64,000 nt of DNA from Takifugu bimaculatus. Taxonomy: Eukaryota > Chordata > Actinopteri > Tetraodontiformes > Tetraodontidae. Under the pieces are notes generated by a model, which searched no databases, had not been told where the DNA came from, and saw only the letters and a program-made list of their open reading frames with translations. The DNA is taken from the NCBI GenBank assembly GCA_004026145.2, contig CP034975.1, positions 23,861,861 through 23,925,860 of the forward strand. Direction: 5' to 3'. Both the position numbers and the translations under genes were made by a program. Of the stretch, positions 20,300-34,408 are shown one piece after another. Positions within the stretch are counted from its first letter, which is position 1, and each line of letters starts with the position of its first letter.

Positions 20300-23200
20300 G
20301 GCATCAAGCAAAGGGAGCAAAAAAATGTCAGCTCACCGTCTTTTTTTTTCGTTCTAAAGTGGAAACAGAGGAAAAAGGACAGCAAATAAATAAATATGAC
20401 ACTATACAACATAAAATAACTGCTTGATACAGGTCAGCCCAGATTAAAATGCTGACACCAGTCACATCAAAAAACACCCTAGAGGAGGTATTTTCAGAAC
20501 TATGGTGAAACTCTGGTGTGCTATTTCTATAATAACATCACAGTGAGTGTTGCAACAGGAAATGGCTCAAGTTATTAACCATCACTCTTTGTCTAACTGT
20601 GTCCTGCACAATGCACACAACACACACAACCTGACGCACCTCGGTGACCGATAACTAACGGTCAAATTCACTCCATTCACTGTAAATGCTGCCACTTCTG
20701 GAGCTTTTACCAAGTTCTGAAAAGTTGTTTCAAGTCTCTTCTATTCTAAACGGGTAACTGTTATTTCCTCATGTTCTGTCGTGAACCCGCTTTTTAAAGT
20801 CTCAAGAGACTCATTTGAATGACTCACTTTGTGAAGACATTTTGTGTAAGCAGCAGTTCCAGGAAAGCCTTTACTGCAACTACGGTTGGCAATTTTTGCA
20901 ATGTTGACGGTTTTACGGCGGTTAATCTTATTGATTACTCACTGTGACGTGCAGATCCCCATGATGAGCCTCAAACATCTCAAGGTGGAAAGGTATAGGT
21001 GGAAAAGGTCAAACTGATTAATCACTGGACTGCTGCATGAGAGAGAGGGAGGGTGTGTGTGGGTGTGTGTGAGAGAGAGAGAGAGTGAGAGAGAGAGAGG
21101 GGGGAAATGGGGGGTTATTTCATTTCCTGTATGATGATGATTCTGATAAAATCTTCAACACTAGAACAACAAACAAACCTGTAACCTTCACCATTAACCT
21201 ATGAGGTTATGATTTGGTTCCCTGTTCACTTCAGAATCCAACTTAATCTGCAAAATATTCACTCACTTATACTCCTGCCTACATTACATCGGGCAAATCT
21301 ACAGGAGAAAAGACATTTTGGTGACAGCGGGGGTTTAGGTCGGAACAGCTGCTCAGTCTTGTGCCATGAAAAAAATGTTTCAATTTGCAAATCAAAACTC
21401 ATGATGTCACGTATTCATTCGAAACACGTGTATGCTGATGCAATATATATTGCCCACTGGATGGCGCTACAACGATCATCTCTTTATTCCAGAACGATGG
21501 CTTTGAATCTCGTGTTTTACAACAGGCCTGACAAGAAAAGTTACCTGATGGAGGCCCCGTAAACTCTGTCCTGTCATAGCCTGTGTACACAGTGATGAGC
21601 TCTAATTTACAAAATAGGGAGGCAGGAAGTGGTGAAACTTCAACTTAACTTTTTCTCTTCTCACATGTACATGTGACATTTGTGGTTCGTGGTAAATGTA
21701 CTCCTTATTTAAAAATTAGCATTCATGACTGTTACTGCATAGTAACAAACGTTCACTTTGGTTTTGTTTGTAATTTGGACAGAATTGTTAGAACTGGCCT
21801 AATACTGGGATATAGATATAAAAGACATGACATGAGAGCTCTGCACATTTAAAGTCACTGTTTGGCTGCTACAATTTATTGCCACTTTCTGGCCACTTCC
21901 TTGTCATGTCTGTTCTCTGTTGTTATGATATTTTGTGCACCTTTTGAATGTTTGGACTTCCTTTGTCTTTTCCTCTCATACTTATTTTTAATATTTTTTG
22001 CAACTTCAGGTTTCGTGACCAACGTTAGGCTTCACTAACAATGTGTTTTGGATCTAAAACACATGTGATGATGCAGAGGGGTATGCAGGCTGATCAGAAG
22101 ACCATCTCGTCAGAACACTGCAAACATCTGGACGCTTGGAAAAAACCCTTCTGGGTTCATATTGATTCAGTTCCACCAATAAAGAACAATTCTTTATTGA
22201 TCCACAGAAAAGGGAAATTAGATGAGCAACATCTGCCTGATGATTGAGCCGAAACGCCAGGTAAAATTAACATCACCTCTTTTTTTAAACTCATAAATCT
22301 ATCCAATCTTCAGATGTAAAGTCCACATTTTAAAGGATTCCAGCTTTACATATTTAAGTGCACAGATCTGGTACCTCCTGAAGTGAAATGCACACGTTGA
22401 AACACACATCACAGAAATGGACACTGGAGGGGTGAGACTCGATGACTCCACGCTGTTGTTGGCTTATAACTCATATTATAAACTACAACAGACTCACGTG
22501 TGTGAAGATTACACACCAAGAACACCCGGAACTCTGGTATGAGGAGCAGCAATTAGCAGATTTGGTAATGATGGAAGAAGACAGGTAATAGTTAACGGTG
22601 TTTTTCATGAGAAGTTCTGGCACAGGATAAAAATGTGTAAGGAAAAAAAAAAGAGCATCTGGAAACCACATTGCTGCAAAAGACGGGAATTTCAGTTCAG
22701 CTCCACAATGGAACCACAGAAGGAATGCAGTTTTTATATTTGTGGAATTCCTCCAGTCTATGGAACTGTAACTACTGTTTTGTTCACAATTGCATTGGTT
22801 TATTTCTGTTAACTGTAGAATTATTCTCTGTAATTATCAGGCTGATAAAACACACAGAAAGAGGGATTTTTTTATGATTGCTGAAGGTATCGTGTCCAAA
22901 TAAAGCAGCAAGGCTGAAAGCCACTGCTGTTGTAATCCAGGTAGGTATTTCTCATGTGCTTTGGTGTGACCTTATGAGAGTTCCCTACATGTGTTTAAGA
23001 CTTAGCAGGCGTAGTTTTAGAGGCACAGTGGATCTCCAGGGCATTCGGCACCTGGACGCTTATCCTTCACACGCATGAACTCCTGAACTGGTCTGACGTT
23101 ACGTGGGATGTGCATTCCTTCAGAGGGGAACCATCAAAGCCACAGTCACAGTTGTTAGAAGAATCCATTTATTGTGTATTTTAGAGTTGATTCATTAAGG

Positions 23201-23500
23201 TAAATACCTTTTGACTGGACATATAAAGACACAATATAGAAAAAAACAGATTACAGTATTTTAAATACAAGTCATATATGGATCAGAGGAAAAAACACTG
23301 TATTTACAGGAATTAGTGAATTTAAAAATTGAAATTCACTACATATCTATTCTCTGCAGGTGTAAATAAACTTGTCTTTTTTTCAAATCTTATCTTCCCA
23401 TGTTCACTTTGTGACCTCTCACCCCTGTGGTGATAAAGTGAACCTTTTGGGTGAGCTATCTTTGTAACCTGTCCATCAGTGTTGAAGTCTCTTCATGAGG
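20300..23500. other. no gene recognised
   Basis: AT-rich sequence between the ITIM-tail exon and the 3' end of the CD200-like gene. It holds a GT/GA-rich low-complexity stretch at about 21040-21101. Open frames on both strands are short, lack splice context and have no recognisable domain. The missing ectodomain exons of the 19.8 kb receptor would be expected here, but I could not find them. Confidence 0.5.
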
Positions 23501-23673
23501 CGTGACGCCGTCATCACGTCTTCACAGAGGCTGAGCACCCTCTGGAGAAACAAATGTGACAGGATATTTGGTGCTCATGAACTGGATTGTATTTGACAGT
23601 CGGAACCTGATGATGGTGCTGGAGGGAAAACAGAACTTCTCTGGCTCTCAAGCTTTCAGCCTCAGCCGAAAGA

Positions 23674-26600
23674 TTAATCCACTGTAGAGAAACACAGAAA
23701 GAGACAGGAGAGGTTACAGCACAGAAGGGAGGAAGATGTCCGCGCACGCTTCTTTTGGCTCGTTTTAATAATGATATGTGAACTCATTCACATCAGAACT
23801 GTGGCCAGATGATCAGAGGGGGAAATCCCCACTATGAACTACAAGACAGATATAAACAGGACCCTCGGGTGGCATGAAGAACACAGGAGAGGTGAAAACA
23901 AATTAACAGATAAAATGGGTTGTTGAAAGTGCACAAGAAAAAAAGACTACAAATCCTTTTTAAAGACGTTCATCGTCAAATTATACTTAAGGAAATAATG
24001 GTAAAGTTCATTTATACATTTCAAATAATTGTGTCAGATAAAAGTCCTATTTCAGAGTAGTGTAAGTTGTTTTGGTTGGCCACCCTTTAAATATTAATAA
24101 CAGTCAAATGTATGAGACCTGTGAGACAACAGGAAGAGTCTGGGTTTGTTGGCTAACGTCTTCCTCACAGGAAATAAATAACTGTTTTATAACTGGGTTT
24201 TTTCAAAAGATGTGAAAAGAAGATATACGGTACTTGTTTATGACAAAGACATTATCTTACCTCAGATGGAACTTAAAGGATGGGGTTAAGCATAAGACAA
24301 AAAATAAAAATGCTAAAGATGGTCTTAAGACCTAACAGCAATTAATGTTGCAAATAAAGTGCAAAAGGAGTGCAGTATAGTCACAAAACTATGAAGCTAC
24401 TAAAGCTAATCAAAGAAGTTAGCTTTAGTAGCCACAAAGCCAGCTGCTGTCGCTCATGAGAGGTAGTAAAAACTGTGGACGAGAGCCAACAAACCCTGGA
24501 TTGTCAAATTAATGTGACATGTACTGAGTTGGATTTGGAGAAATGTTTGAGAGGGTGCACTTCTGCACACCTGCCTCTGCCCTGTAGCAGGACATTATGA
24601 ATCTTTGTTTCCCTCCTTGGATATTACCGGTAGTTCAATCTGACATGGAATAGCTTGTTAACCTAACCTTCTTTGCGCAAGAAACACTTCCAAAGACAGA
24701 AGCAGAGAGACATGACCAACAGAGCCGCCACCGTGGTGACTGAGATGAGGATGGTGAGGGCCGTCCCAACTGAGGAGAGTAACAGACATTAATGAATTAA
24801 ATGATAGTACGTTTAGGCGTGCTGTGTGATCTGCCCTCGTTTAGAAGCAGTAACTTTAATCGTGCACACTCTGTACACATTCAGTTTAACCAGCAGAGCT
24901 GAGCTTCTGTCTCCCTCTACTGGCAGTAAGACGAATAGCAGGCATCAGCTCTACAAGTCTGTTTGCTGGTGCAGCGACGCCAACTCACTTTTGGTGTTCA
25001 TGGAAACAGCAATTGGCGTCTCAAGCCCTTTGTGGTGCACCAAACATTTGACAGACACGTCTTTCAACAGGCCGGATTGCACCATCAGTGTGCTGATGAC
25101 CAGGGTGGTCCCGTCACCCTGGGGATGATGCGTTGCCACAGGGGCACCCATGGTGCGATTGTCCCTCTCCACGTTCCACACTATCTCAGCAGGAGGCCGC
25201 GACACAGAGGTGCAGTTGGCTTCGATCACACCTGGAGAGGTAGTTTTGTAGCTCACCTGAGGTTTGGGCAGCACTGGCAGGAAGGAAAAGAAGCAGAATC
25301 GTGATGAGAAACATGTTTTCTTTCGCAAATAATGCAAGTGTTACTTATTTTGTTCAACAATTTGGGCATATAGATAACATAATAAAACATCTGGAAATTT
25401 TAAAGCATAACAAACAAGAAGGATCCACTGGGGGTATTAAAAATAATAGTAATATTGTGAGCTATTATAGAGATTGTGCTACAGTTTGTGTTTCATTTTT
25501 GGCTAATCTGCTGCAGATGAGACAGGGGAAAGGTACAAAGCTTTGGAGCAGACACGGTACGTGAATTCCTGCACCCCTAAGATCTGCAAGTAAATATCTG
25601 CCTGGCTTTAATTTGCTGTGCTCCGGGTGAACTCTGGAATGTGCGACGTTGGAAGGGAGAACATTTTTATTGGCCTGACTATGTTTAGCTGCAGATATCC
25701 GGCCCTCAATGTTGAAGTCAATTTTCAGAGTTAGATTATCAATTCTCAGTGCAATTACAATAAAACTCACACCATATCGATTACAATAAAATTCACACCA
25801 TATCAGAGAGAAAACTCTATCTTATAACGGGAATGATGGGGGGTGGGGGCGGGGGTTGGGGGCGGTGTGTTCTGATTGGTGTTAGTTATGATTTCTCCTA
25901 AAAGAGATGCAATGTAAATCGTAACACGATCAAGTTTTAATCAAGTGTTGGAGCACTTTAAGTTTGATGTTTTGTCATTACTGTATCTGCGTCTCTGACT
26001 GACGTGACCAACGACCGATTACTGAATAGCTACCAGCATCATCCTTAACATCAGTCTTTTCTTTAGGAAAAGTGTAGGCGCGGAAAAGTTATTGCTGAGT
26101 AAGATGCAACTTATGACCAGGGGCAGAAGACGCTCGTGGATTTGACACAAGAGGTCACCTTCTGACAGCAGGGGCGCCATCAGCTGTGAGATCTCGCACG
26201 CACTGATGTCCACTGATGTGAATTTAAAAATGGTGGAATAAATGCTAATGGTGGAATAAATGCTAATCATGCCACTCAATGCCACACAAAGTGTACGGCT
26301 CGATCGCAAACAAAAGCAGATCTGTCTGGGCAAATAAAGGGAACAGGAGAAAAGTGGGAAAGCCAGTGGTTGGAATAGCGAGAGACAAAGCACAAAGAGA
26401 AGCAGTGTGCGCTACAAACACTGACGCAGTCATGCATCAGGCCCTCACTCCCTGCCTCTGTCCTTTTTTCAATCCTCCCTTCCTTATACGAGCACATTGT
26501 TCCGTGTTTGTGTGTTCAAACCACCAGCAGCTTAGCCCGGCTCTGCCGTGCAAACATTCACCAGCTACAACATTCCTGGCTAAATCCTGGAATACTTGTC

Positions 26601-28852
26601 TCTCCGACAGTCCTCACTCAAACGCAAGTCTGACTTTTCCCACCAGATCCTGTCATGAAGCCCTATAATTAATCACAATCGGCATCAGAGCGATCAAAGC
26701 ACATAATGACTGTAGTAACAACTAGAGCAAACACACTGGTAACATTTGCTCTGACCTGTGTGGTGTTTGTTCATGTGTGATTCATTTGGAAATCTACAGC
26801 CTGTAATGGAATATGATGGTGTTGAGCATGGCTATTGGGGCTTCATAGCCTGGAGTTTTGCTCATTTTTTTTGAGTCTAAAATTAAAATATTTTTTTGTT
26901 GTTTGGGTTGCATTAAAATATATATCTTAATTCAAGGGAATCACCTTGGAATAAAGCAGCAACTGGTCATTCATTCGGTCGTTATTTCTCTTCAATATGA
27001 GTAACTTCGATAGATAAATACAGTAATTATCTTCGTTTGTTTTTTCTGTGCAGGCCAAACCAAAAGAATAATTAGAATATTGATGATCTGCGGGAAAAAG
27101 AAGCAGCCTAAAAAGAATTTTGAGTACACTTTAAGCCTATTCGAGATGTTTAAAAGTTGATGTTTGCAGCACCACCTATGGGTGGATTACTTTACTTCTG
27201 GACTAGTGAATCCTGAGGAGTTTGTTGTCTGGAAATGACAAGACAGGTTAACAAAAAGTGATTTTTACCAAAAGTGGAGAGGCAGACGGTGGCGCTTTTC
27301 GGCCCATCGGAATATGTGTGGTAGACACAAGTGTAGCAGCCTTCATCCTGGACGGCGACAGGCTGGATGGTGAGCTGACTGTCAGACAACGAGGGGCTCA
27401 GCCAGACTCTCCCCTGGTATGGGGGCTCTATCATGGGGTCACTTCGCTTGGCGAAAGAGGCCACTTCCTTGGAGTCTCCCTGCTCAGGGTTGTGTCTCCA
27501 CACGACCTGCTCGACCTTTTCAGGCAGCCCATAGGAACACGAGAGGGACGCCTTCTTTCCCCTCACCGCTGTCTTGTTGCGGTCGGCTGTGACTTGTGCT
27601 GGAGGAAGAAAAGAGGCCACAACAGAGGGAGAGCATAAAAGATGAGGGTGAAAGAAAGAGCACGGAGACAGAGCAGGAAAACCTGGAGAGCTCATGTTCA
27701 GCAACATGAGGCAGCTAAGGAGAACAAGGCTCTGGAAGCTGGAACAGCTGTTTGCGGTTAGAAAAAGTAAGCTCCGCTTTTCTTGCCGCTCCACAGATTT
27801 TTTATTAACATAACTGGTTGAACCTCAGCAGGCTCACAGAATTGTGTTCAGAGGTTTGGGATTTCTGCACAAAATGATGTTTAGGGGGAGAAGCTTTCCC
27901 TGGAATTTATTCCCTGGAAGTATTCAGTTGTTTTTTTAGTACAGGCATCCAACTTATGTCATAAATGCAGCCACATGAGAAACAAAAATCCTGTCTGCCT
28001 TGGATTTATGATATCTTGGGGAATAATAACAGCTCGACCTGTGGTCGGATGAACGGGACTTTTTCTTTTCTTGTCTCGCATCCAGCAGCCATGATAAAGG
28101 TTCAGGGAGCAGCCATGACATCAGGCGACTCCCACCTGGTTCATGGCCGTCTGTTCATCAGTATCACAGGCAAATTATTGACATATGCAGGTAAGATTGA
28201 AAATCCTTACTGCCCCCCCACCGGCAGGTGTTTGGTACAGGACTATGAAAGATACAGAAAACAATATGTGTCTAAATGTAGATGTTTACATGCAGAGTGA
28301 CATCAAGAACACGTTTCACGTTGTCGAGTGGGACTTGAATCTGGTACTCACAGGTGACAGTGAGGCAGGTGCGACCCTGCTTTGAACCAGACGGGTGAAT
28401 GTCGAAGATGCAGGTGTAGCAGCCTTCATCACGGAAGCCCACCCTGCGGATGGTTATGGCGGAGGTGTCTTTTGGGGAAGAGGCGAGCTCCACGTGTTGT
28501 TGTCCACTCACGCTGTCTTTTTGGCCAGGCTGGTAGCTCAGCAGGGTCTGGTTCTGGACATCCAGCCAGTGCACCCACCTCAGAGACTCACCTCGATCCC
28601 GTGAAACACTGCAAGTTAAAGTGAAAGGCTTCTCCACGGGTGCTTCCAGACGCGCTGGAGCCGTTACTCTGCCTTATACATAAATCAAAACAAAAAAACT
28701 ATAATTGGGAATCATATATAATTATATAAAACATTATATATATACACCTTACTTATTTTATTATAGTGTTTTTCTTGATACTCACCCTGCAGCCTTCCTA
28801 CCACCAAAAAGAGTAAACACACATGCAAACCTTTGACCATCATCTTCTTCAT
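23674..28852 (-). CDS. cd200: CD200-like (OX-2) membrane glycoprotein with two V-type domains
   Basis: Spliced exons in transcript order: 28786-28852, 28352-28666, 27269-27598, 24989-25273, 24668-24769 and 23674-23681 (1,107 nt, 368 residues). Residues 1-22 are a signal peptide (MKKMMVKGLHVCLLFLVVG). Residues 23-127 are V domain 1 (FTLTC ... DEGCYTCIF ... RTCLTV). Residues 128-237 are V domain 2 (ASLSC ... DEGCYTCVY ... TVCLS). Residues 238-332 are a C2-type domain (IEANCTSVSRPPAEIVW ... VKCLVHHKG). The membrane span is about 335-358, followed by a short basic tail WKCFLRKEVD. DEGCY.C with a second cysteine in the G strand is typical of CD200. Human CD200 has a single V plus C2 and about 278 residues, so the extra V exon is unusual. 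Every Ig exon is phase 1-1 and could be skipped in frame. The last 8-nt coding exon is inferred from splice signals only. The likely role is ligand for the receptors at 13-19 kb. Confidence 0.82.
25840..25868 (+). other. G-rich tract with quadruplex potential
   Basis: GGGGGGTGGGGGCGGGGG followed by TTGGGGGCGG, in an intron of the CD200-like gene (antisense to it). Four or more G runs lie close together. Confidence 0.6.
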
Positions 28853-29975
28853 GTCTCATTAAATGGGTATTTGGAGGTGACTGAAATGTTTAAGAAGAAA
28901 GAACTTTAATTTGCTAAACAACACCCTGAGCGTATGGCCTCACTGCAAAAATGATCTCCTTAAATTACTGTAAAGTATTAAATATAAATTGGTTCTGAGC
29001 AATGGGCCGCAGGAAGAGGCTGAGGCGTTTATACTTTGAATTGCCAATAATCTGTAGTATGAAACGTTACTTTTTAATATGCTCTGTTCATCGGTTATAA
29101 TAATAAGATAAGATACTCACCTGAACTTTCCTTAATTGTTATTTTTAAAAAAAGTCTTAAAAAAAACCCCAATAAAAGGCAGCTGATGTCCTACGTTTAC
29201 AATATGTTGTCCATCCTCACGACACACTGGCCTTTAGAAACATCACTCCAAAGAGAGTCGCAAAAGATCTCTGCACATCAGACTCCTTTCTGCGCTGCAC
29301 CGCCAGCACAGCCGCCACCGACAAGCGCAATCCCGAGCTGACTGAATGGAGGTGAGAGTCGCAGGGTCGGATCACCTAAACAGCGCCCCCTCATGTCGCG
29401 AATCTTTGACTAATAAGTACAAGTAGCGGGATTCGTCGCAATCATATTTTCTTTGATTCGTTTTTTGAAAACATACGTCAAAAGTAGTATCACTCCATAG
29501 ATACACAAGTAAAATAATACTTTTAATTATCTTTGTCAGCTGATGTCGACCTCTGCTGGTGATATCAGAAATTACACTTTCAAAAGACGAACTTATTATT
29601 TACAACGCTAAAAGTGGTACATACATACATACATCAGTAATGATCGTGCATATAAAATTGTATATATTTTATCACATTTATATTTACTCTAAAGACTATG
29701 ATAAAATTGTTTTCAGCGCAGTCTACTGTTATTTGATGACGTCACAACTTTGCGACGGATATATGTTATCGGACGCATATTGATTATGTGAGTGGGAAAC
29801 GTTGATATTGACAGTTGAACAGCAAATTCTGCCAAAATGAGTCCATTATAGCAGCATAAAAACATTTCGTACGCTTTCCATCCATTTCCTGATCTATTTA
29901 AAATTTGTTGAAGGGGCTGCAGCTCTTGCTGCACTTACTCAGTATTTTTAAAAATAAGACTTTAAGACCTACGTC
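28853..29975. promoter_or_regulatory. divergent promoter region between cd200-like and gpr89
   Basis: About 1.1 kb separates the start codons of two divergent genes. The part at about 29220-29400 is less AT-rich and may hold the 5' untranslated exon of the CD200-like gene. I see no clear TATA box or CpG island; the assignment rests on geometry. Confidence 0.4.
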
Positions 29976-32900
29976 ATGTCGTTTTTTGTGGACTCAGTCA
30001 TCATGTTCACCTCACAGGTAATACGTTTGTAAATCTTACTCATTTTATATTTTGTTAATCTGTCACAGATTACAGGTTCTTGTTAATTAAATCAGTTTAT
30101 GAATGTCACCACATTCTGGTGCATCTCAGAATTTTAAACGTCGTATTGCGTTATTAAGGTTGATTTTGCTTTATACATTTAATTGTGGTGTTTAGGTCAG
30201 AGAGTCAATGCAGTCGCATTTCCCCCCTAAAGTTCAGTAATTCAAAATATACGAATGTATTCAATAATTAAAATATATCCTTAAGCAAAAGAATAGTAAC
30301 CAATACTAATGTCTTTTGCTATTGTCAGCCAATATTTGACTGACTTGTTTCTCATACACCTTTATTAATCAAGTGTGGTGTTCGTGTTTAAACTGTGAAA
30401 ACGTGCATGTTGTCAGCCAAAATAAATGACTACTTTTGCAGAGGTTTGCATGTGAGGAAACGAGAAGACTAGTATTAGATACAACTAGTCGATGTGCATA
30501 AATATATTTTACATCTTACTGTCTGTATATTTGGGTTTTTCTAGTCTCATATTAGCATTAACTTAAAACGGTATCAATATAAATTCTTCTTTCTTTGAAA
30601 TAATCTTAACTTACTCCAACACAGGTGCTGTTTTTTGGATTTGGCTGGTTATTCTTTATGCGGCAGCTGTTTAAAGATTATGAGGTATGGTGTCATTGCA
30701 GGAGATTTCTTTAAATGATCTAAATGATTTCTTGTGATTTCAGTAGCTCCTAGAGAAGAAGTTTCTCTGTGCTAACGGTCTTGACTTTTGTGTGTTTGTT
30801 AATAGGTGCGGCAGTACATTGTCCAAGTGGTTTTTTCTGTCACATTTGCATTTTCATGTACTATGTTTGAGCTTATAATCTTTGAGATTCTTGGTGCCTT
30901 AAGTAGTAGGTAAGTGTGTTTTCTGCAGAGTACACTTTAAAATGTGAAATTGTACTTTTTGGAGTTATTGTTTGCATGTATTTATTAAAGATGAGAGTTT
31001 CTAATCCTTGTATCTTTGCTACAGTTCCAGGTATTTCCACTGGAAACTCAATTTGTACGTGATACTACTTGTGCTTATTTTTGTGGTGCCTTTTTATATT
31101 GGCTACTTTGTTGTCAGCAACATACGCCTGTGTAAGTGCAGCTAAGTGAGTGTAGAAAAAACCCTACAAATGAGAAATGCTCTTTTACAAATGTCACACT
31201 TGTTTTGTGTATTTCTAGTGCATCGTCAGAGGCTTCTCTTTGCTTGTATGGTTTGGTTTACTTTCATGTATTTCTTCTGGAAATTGGGAGACCCATTTCC
31301 CATCCTGAGCCCTAAACATGGTAATTATGCACACTTCTCTCCCTTTGTGCCCAAATTCTTTTTTAAATTGCATTAATGTATAAAGAACAATGTCATAAAC
31401 ACCAGTGTTTGTTTTCAATCTTGGGTTATTTCTTTCTTCAGGCATCCTGTCCATTGAGCAGCTGATCAGTCGTGTCGGTGTGATCGGAGTCACACTCATG
31501 GCTTTATTGTCTGGGTTTGGTGCTGTCAACTGTCCATACACGTACATGTCCTATTTCCTCAGGTAAGCTGTCCTCTATCCACTTCTGCTTATGCATCAGT
31601 TTATTTAGTGCCTCCCTCTTGTTGCTTGATGCCTACGTCTTCCTATACTAAGCTCTGTGCATATTGTACAGAAATGTCACAGACAGTGACATTCTTGCCC
31701 TGGAGAGACGCCTCCTCCAGACTATGGACATGATTGTCAGCAAGAAGAAACGGTAGGTTTAAAAAAAAAAAAAAAGGATTCATTTATTGGCGGGAAAATC
31801 AATGTTTGTCCATAACTTTAGATCTCTGTGTTTAGGATTGCAATGACACGGAGGCAGATGTACCAGCGAGGGGAAGACCAGAACAAGCAGACGGGCTTCT
31901 GGGGCATGATCAAGAGCGTTACTTCCACACAAACAGGCAGCGAGAGTATCCTGAATGCTGTTTAACACCTTGGTCACTGGTTTTGATTCCAATACATTAT
32001 GTGTAGAATAGGTTGTCAAGCCTTAATTTCATCATACCAGACCTTTCTCTGATTCAGCAGGAGGTCGATGCTCTAGAGGAACTCAGTCGACAGCTTTTTC
32101 TTGAGACTGTTGACTTGCAGGCCACCAAGGTGACACAACCACATGAGACACACGGGGCCTCTTTTGTCATTCTTCTAAATGTAAATTATATAGCTTAATA
32201 TTAGCTTGCAACTGAAATAGGCATCTTATCCTCTGCAGTATCATGGCATCTCTTCCACTGTTTTAATAGGTATTTTTCAGCGCACCTAATAAATGTATTT
32301 ACTGTTGTTAGTTCTGAAATTATCCCATAATATAGTCAGTTCAAGCACAGTAGTCCCACAACATGAGTCTCTCTAATGTTCCTAGTTTTCACATTTTTCT
32401 GGAGTTCATACTTTTAATATTGTAAATATATGTTTTGCATGCATATTTTAGATACCAGTTTAATTAGTCCAACTTGTGCTTCTTTTAGGAGCGAATCGAG
32501 TACTCAAAGACATTCCAAGGCAAATACTTCAACTTCCTCGGCTACTTCTTTTCCATCTATTGTGTTTGGAAAATTTTCATGGTGAGAATGTTTGATGACC
32601 TCTGCACTGTCTCTGTGCTTCCTATTCCCTTATATATCCAGTGTTGAGTCCAAAGGGCCTGTTGCCCAATGATTTTATGGTTTAAGAGACAGTTTTACAC
32701 GTTGATGCTTCACAGAAATCTTCTCAGCTCTGAATAACTGATATATTAATAAATCATCAGGTAATGAATTATTCAAAAATGTCTGCAGAGATTACCGTTG
32801 TCTTCAGGAGTCAGGACCTCTTTAACATGAACAATGATAGTAATCTGGTGATGGTGTTTACTTGGCAACTGCTCTCGTCTCTTTCTTCAGGCCACAATAA

Positions 32901-33728
32901 ACATTGTGTTTGATCGAGTGGGGAAAACGGACCCAGTGACGAGGGGTATTGAAATCACAGTGAACTACCTGGGCATCCAGTTTGATGTGAGACCCACACA
33001 CACTTTCCATCCGTCACGTGTCCTGACGCCCTGCTGTAAAGATAATCGTTGTTGAGTTATCTCCTCTTTTCCTCCTTCCTCAGCAGTAAACTTTGTTGTA
33101 ATAGCTTTATAAACACTTCTCCCCTTTATTTCATTGTGTTTTCAGCTTTCACATGTCAAAATAAAATGAGCTCCTATGTCCCCTTTCACCTCAGTCCTTT
33201 TTTTTTCTCCACGTATCAGGTAAAGTTCTGGTCCCAGCACATCTCCTTCATACTGGTGGGAATCATAATTGTTACCTCCATTCGTGGCTTACTTATTACT
33301 CTCACAAAGGTAAAACATTGTTGAAATGACTCTGTCAGTCATACCAGTTTTCAAAACAGTGCTTGTCCTTTGTTTTTAGTTCTTCTATGCAATATCAAGC
33401 AGCAAATCCTCCAATGTAATTGTGCTGGTCCTTGCTCAGATCATGGTGAGTATGTTGCTTTGCACTGTTCTCATCTTGAAACCTGTGGACAACAGAAGAA
33501 GCAAAGCCTTTCCTCTTTCAGGGGATGTATTTCGTGTCCTCTGTGCTGCTGATGCGTATGAGCATGCCTCTGGAATATCGCTCCATAGTCACAGAGGTCC
33601 TGGGGGAGCTCCAGTTCAACTTCTACCACCGATGGTTTGATGTCATCTTCCTGGTTAGCGCCCTGTCCAGCATCCTCTTCCTCTATCTTGCTCACAAGCA
33701 GGCCCCAGAGAAGCACATGAGCCTCTGA
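29976..33728 (+). CDS. gpr89: Golgi pH regulator (GPR89), multi-pass membrane anion channel
   Basis: Fourteen exons: 29976-30017, 30625-30684, 30806-30909, 31025-31131, 31219-31320, 31442-31562, 31672-31752, 31836-31945, 32041-32129, 32489-32581, 32891-32986, 33220-33309, 33380-33445 and 33522-33728. Together they give 1,368 nt and 455 residues, exactly the usual vertebrate length. The start MSFFVDSVIMFTSQVLFFGFGW is typical of the family. Hydrophobic segments occur in exons 2-6 and 10-14, flanking a central charged loop (LERRLLQTMDMIVSKKKR ... QQEVDALEELSRQLF). It ends in HKQAPEKHMSL. Family knowledge: a Golgi-membrane, voltage-dependent anion channel needed for Golgi acidification. All splice sites are canonical and no defects are seen. 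The gene faces pdzk1 tail to tail, as expected from their closeness on human 1q21. Confidence 0.96.
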
Positions 33729-34075
33729 TTTCCTACTGGATTGTTTGAATTTTAAGGAGATCCCAAACTCTTGTAGTACACATAAATGCACTACATATGT
33801 GGACTGCCTCTTCCTGAATCAGGAATAGTTTAATGTTGGATCCAAGATATGAGAAACTCACGAGGAATAGACTTTAAAATAAAATATGTCAAATCAATCA
33901 GTTCAGAAAGCAAATGAATGTTATGTTGCAAATGATCTGCTTTCTCTCTATTTGTGTTGTTCCTTTTTCCACACTGGAGCTGCCAAACGCAGCGAGTCCT
34001 GGTTCTGACTTTCATTGAGGTGTAAACTAACAGTATGAAGGCCACGATATCATTTTGATGTAACTTAATAATAAT

Positions 34076-34081
34076 AATAAA
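34076..34081 (+). terminator. polyadenylation signal candidate for gpr89 (AATAAA)
   Basis: AATAAA about 350 nt after the gpr89 stop codon; an earlier AATAAA lies at 33878-33883. On the opposite strand, TTTATT at about 34109-34116 could serve pdzk1, so the two 3' ends may overlap. Confidence 0.45.
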
Positions 34082-34408
34082 GAAATGCCTCCTTTGTAGA
34101 GCGTATGTATTTATTTGCATTCATGGAAACTGTCATTCATCATTTATTTGCTTTTTTGTTAATTTAAAAATGAAAGCAACAAATAAAAAAACAGTTTTAG
34201 CATGGAGACAAATTCAGGAAAGGTCATAAAGGTCAAAGCTTTGGACATTTGTTTATGTTTGTAAATAACAGAAGCATTCATGGACACACTGGTAATCTCT
34301 AAATGATCACTCGGACAGTTGTACAGTCAAAATATTAATCTGTTCTGAACACAGGATTCTGTTTAGCTGTGACTGATGTTGACAAGCGTGAGCAGGTTGG
34401 AGGTCCGG

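Noticed and set aside
25465..26497. Several 70-130 codon frames in the CD200-like intron
   Set aside because: They lie between the C2 and second V exons, have no domain features and lack consistent splice sites.
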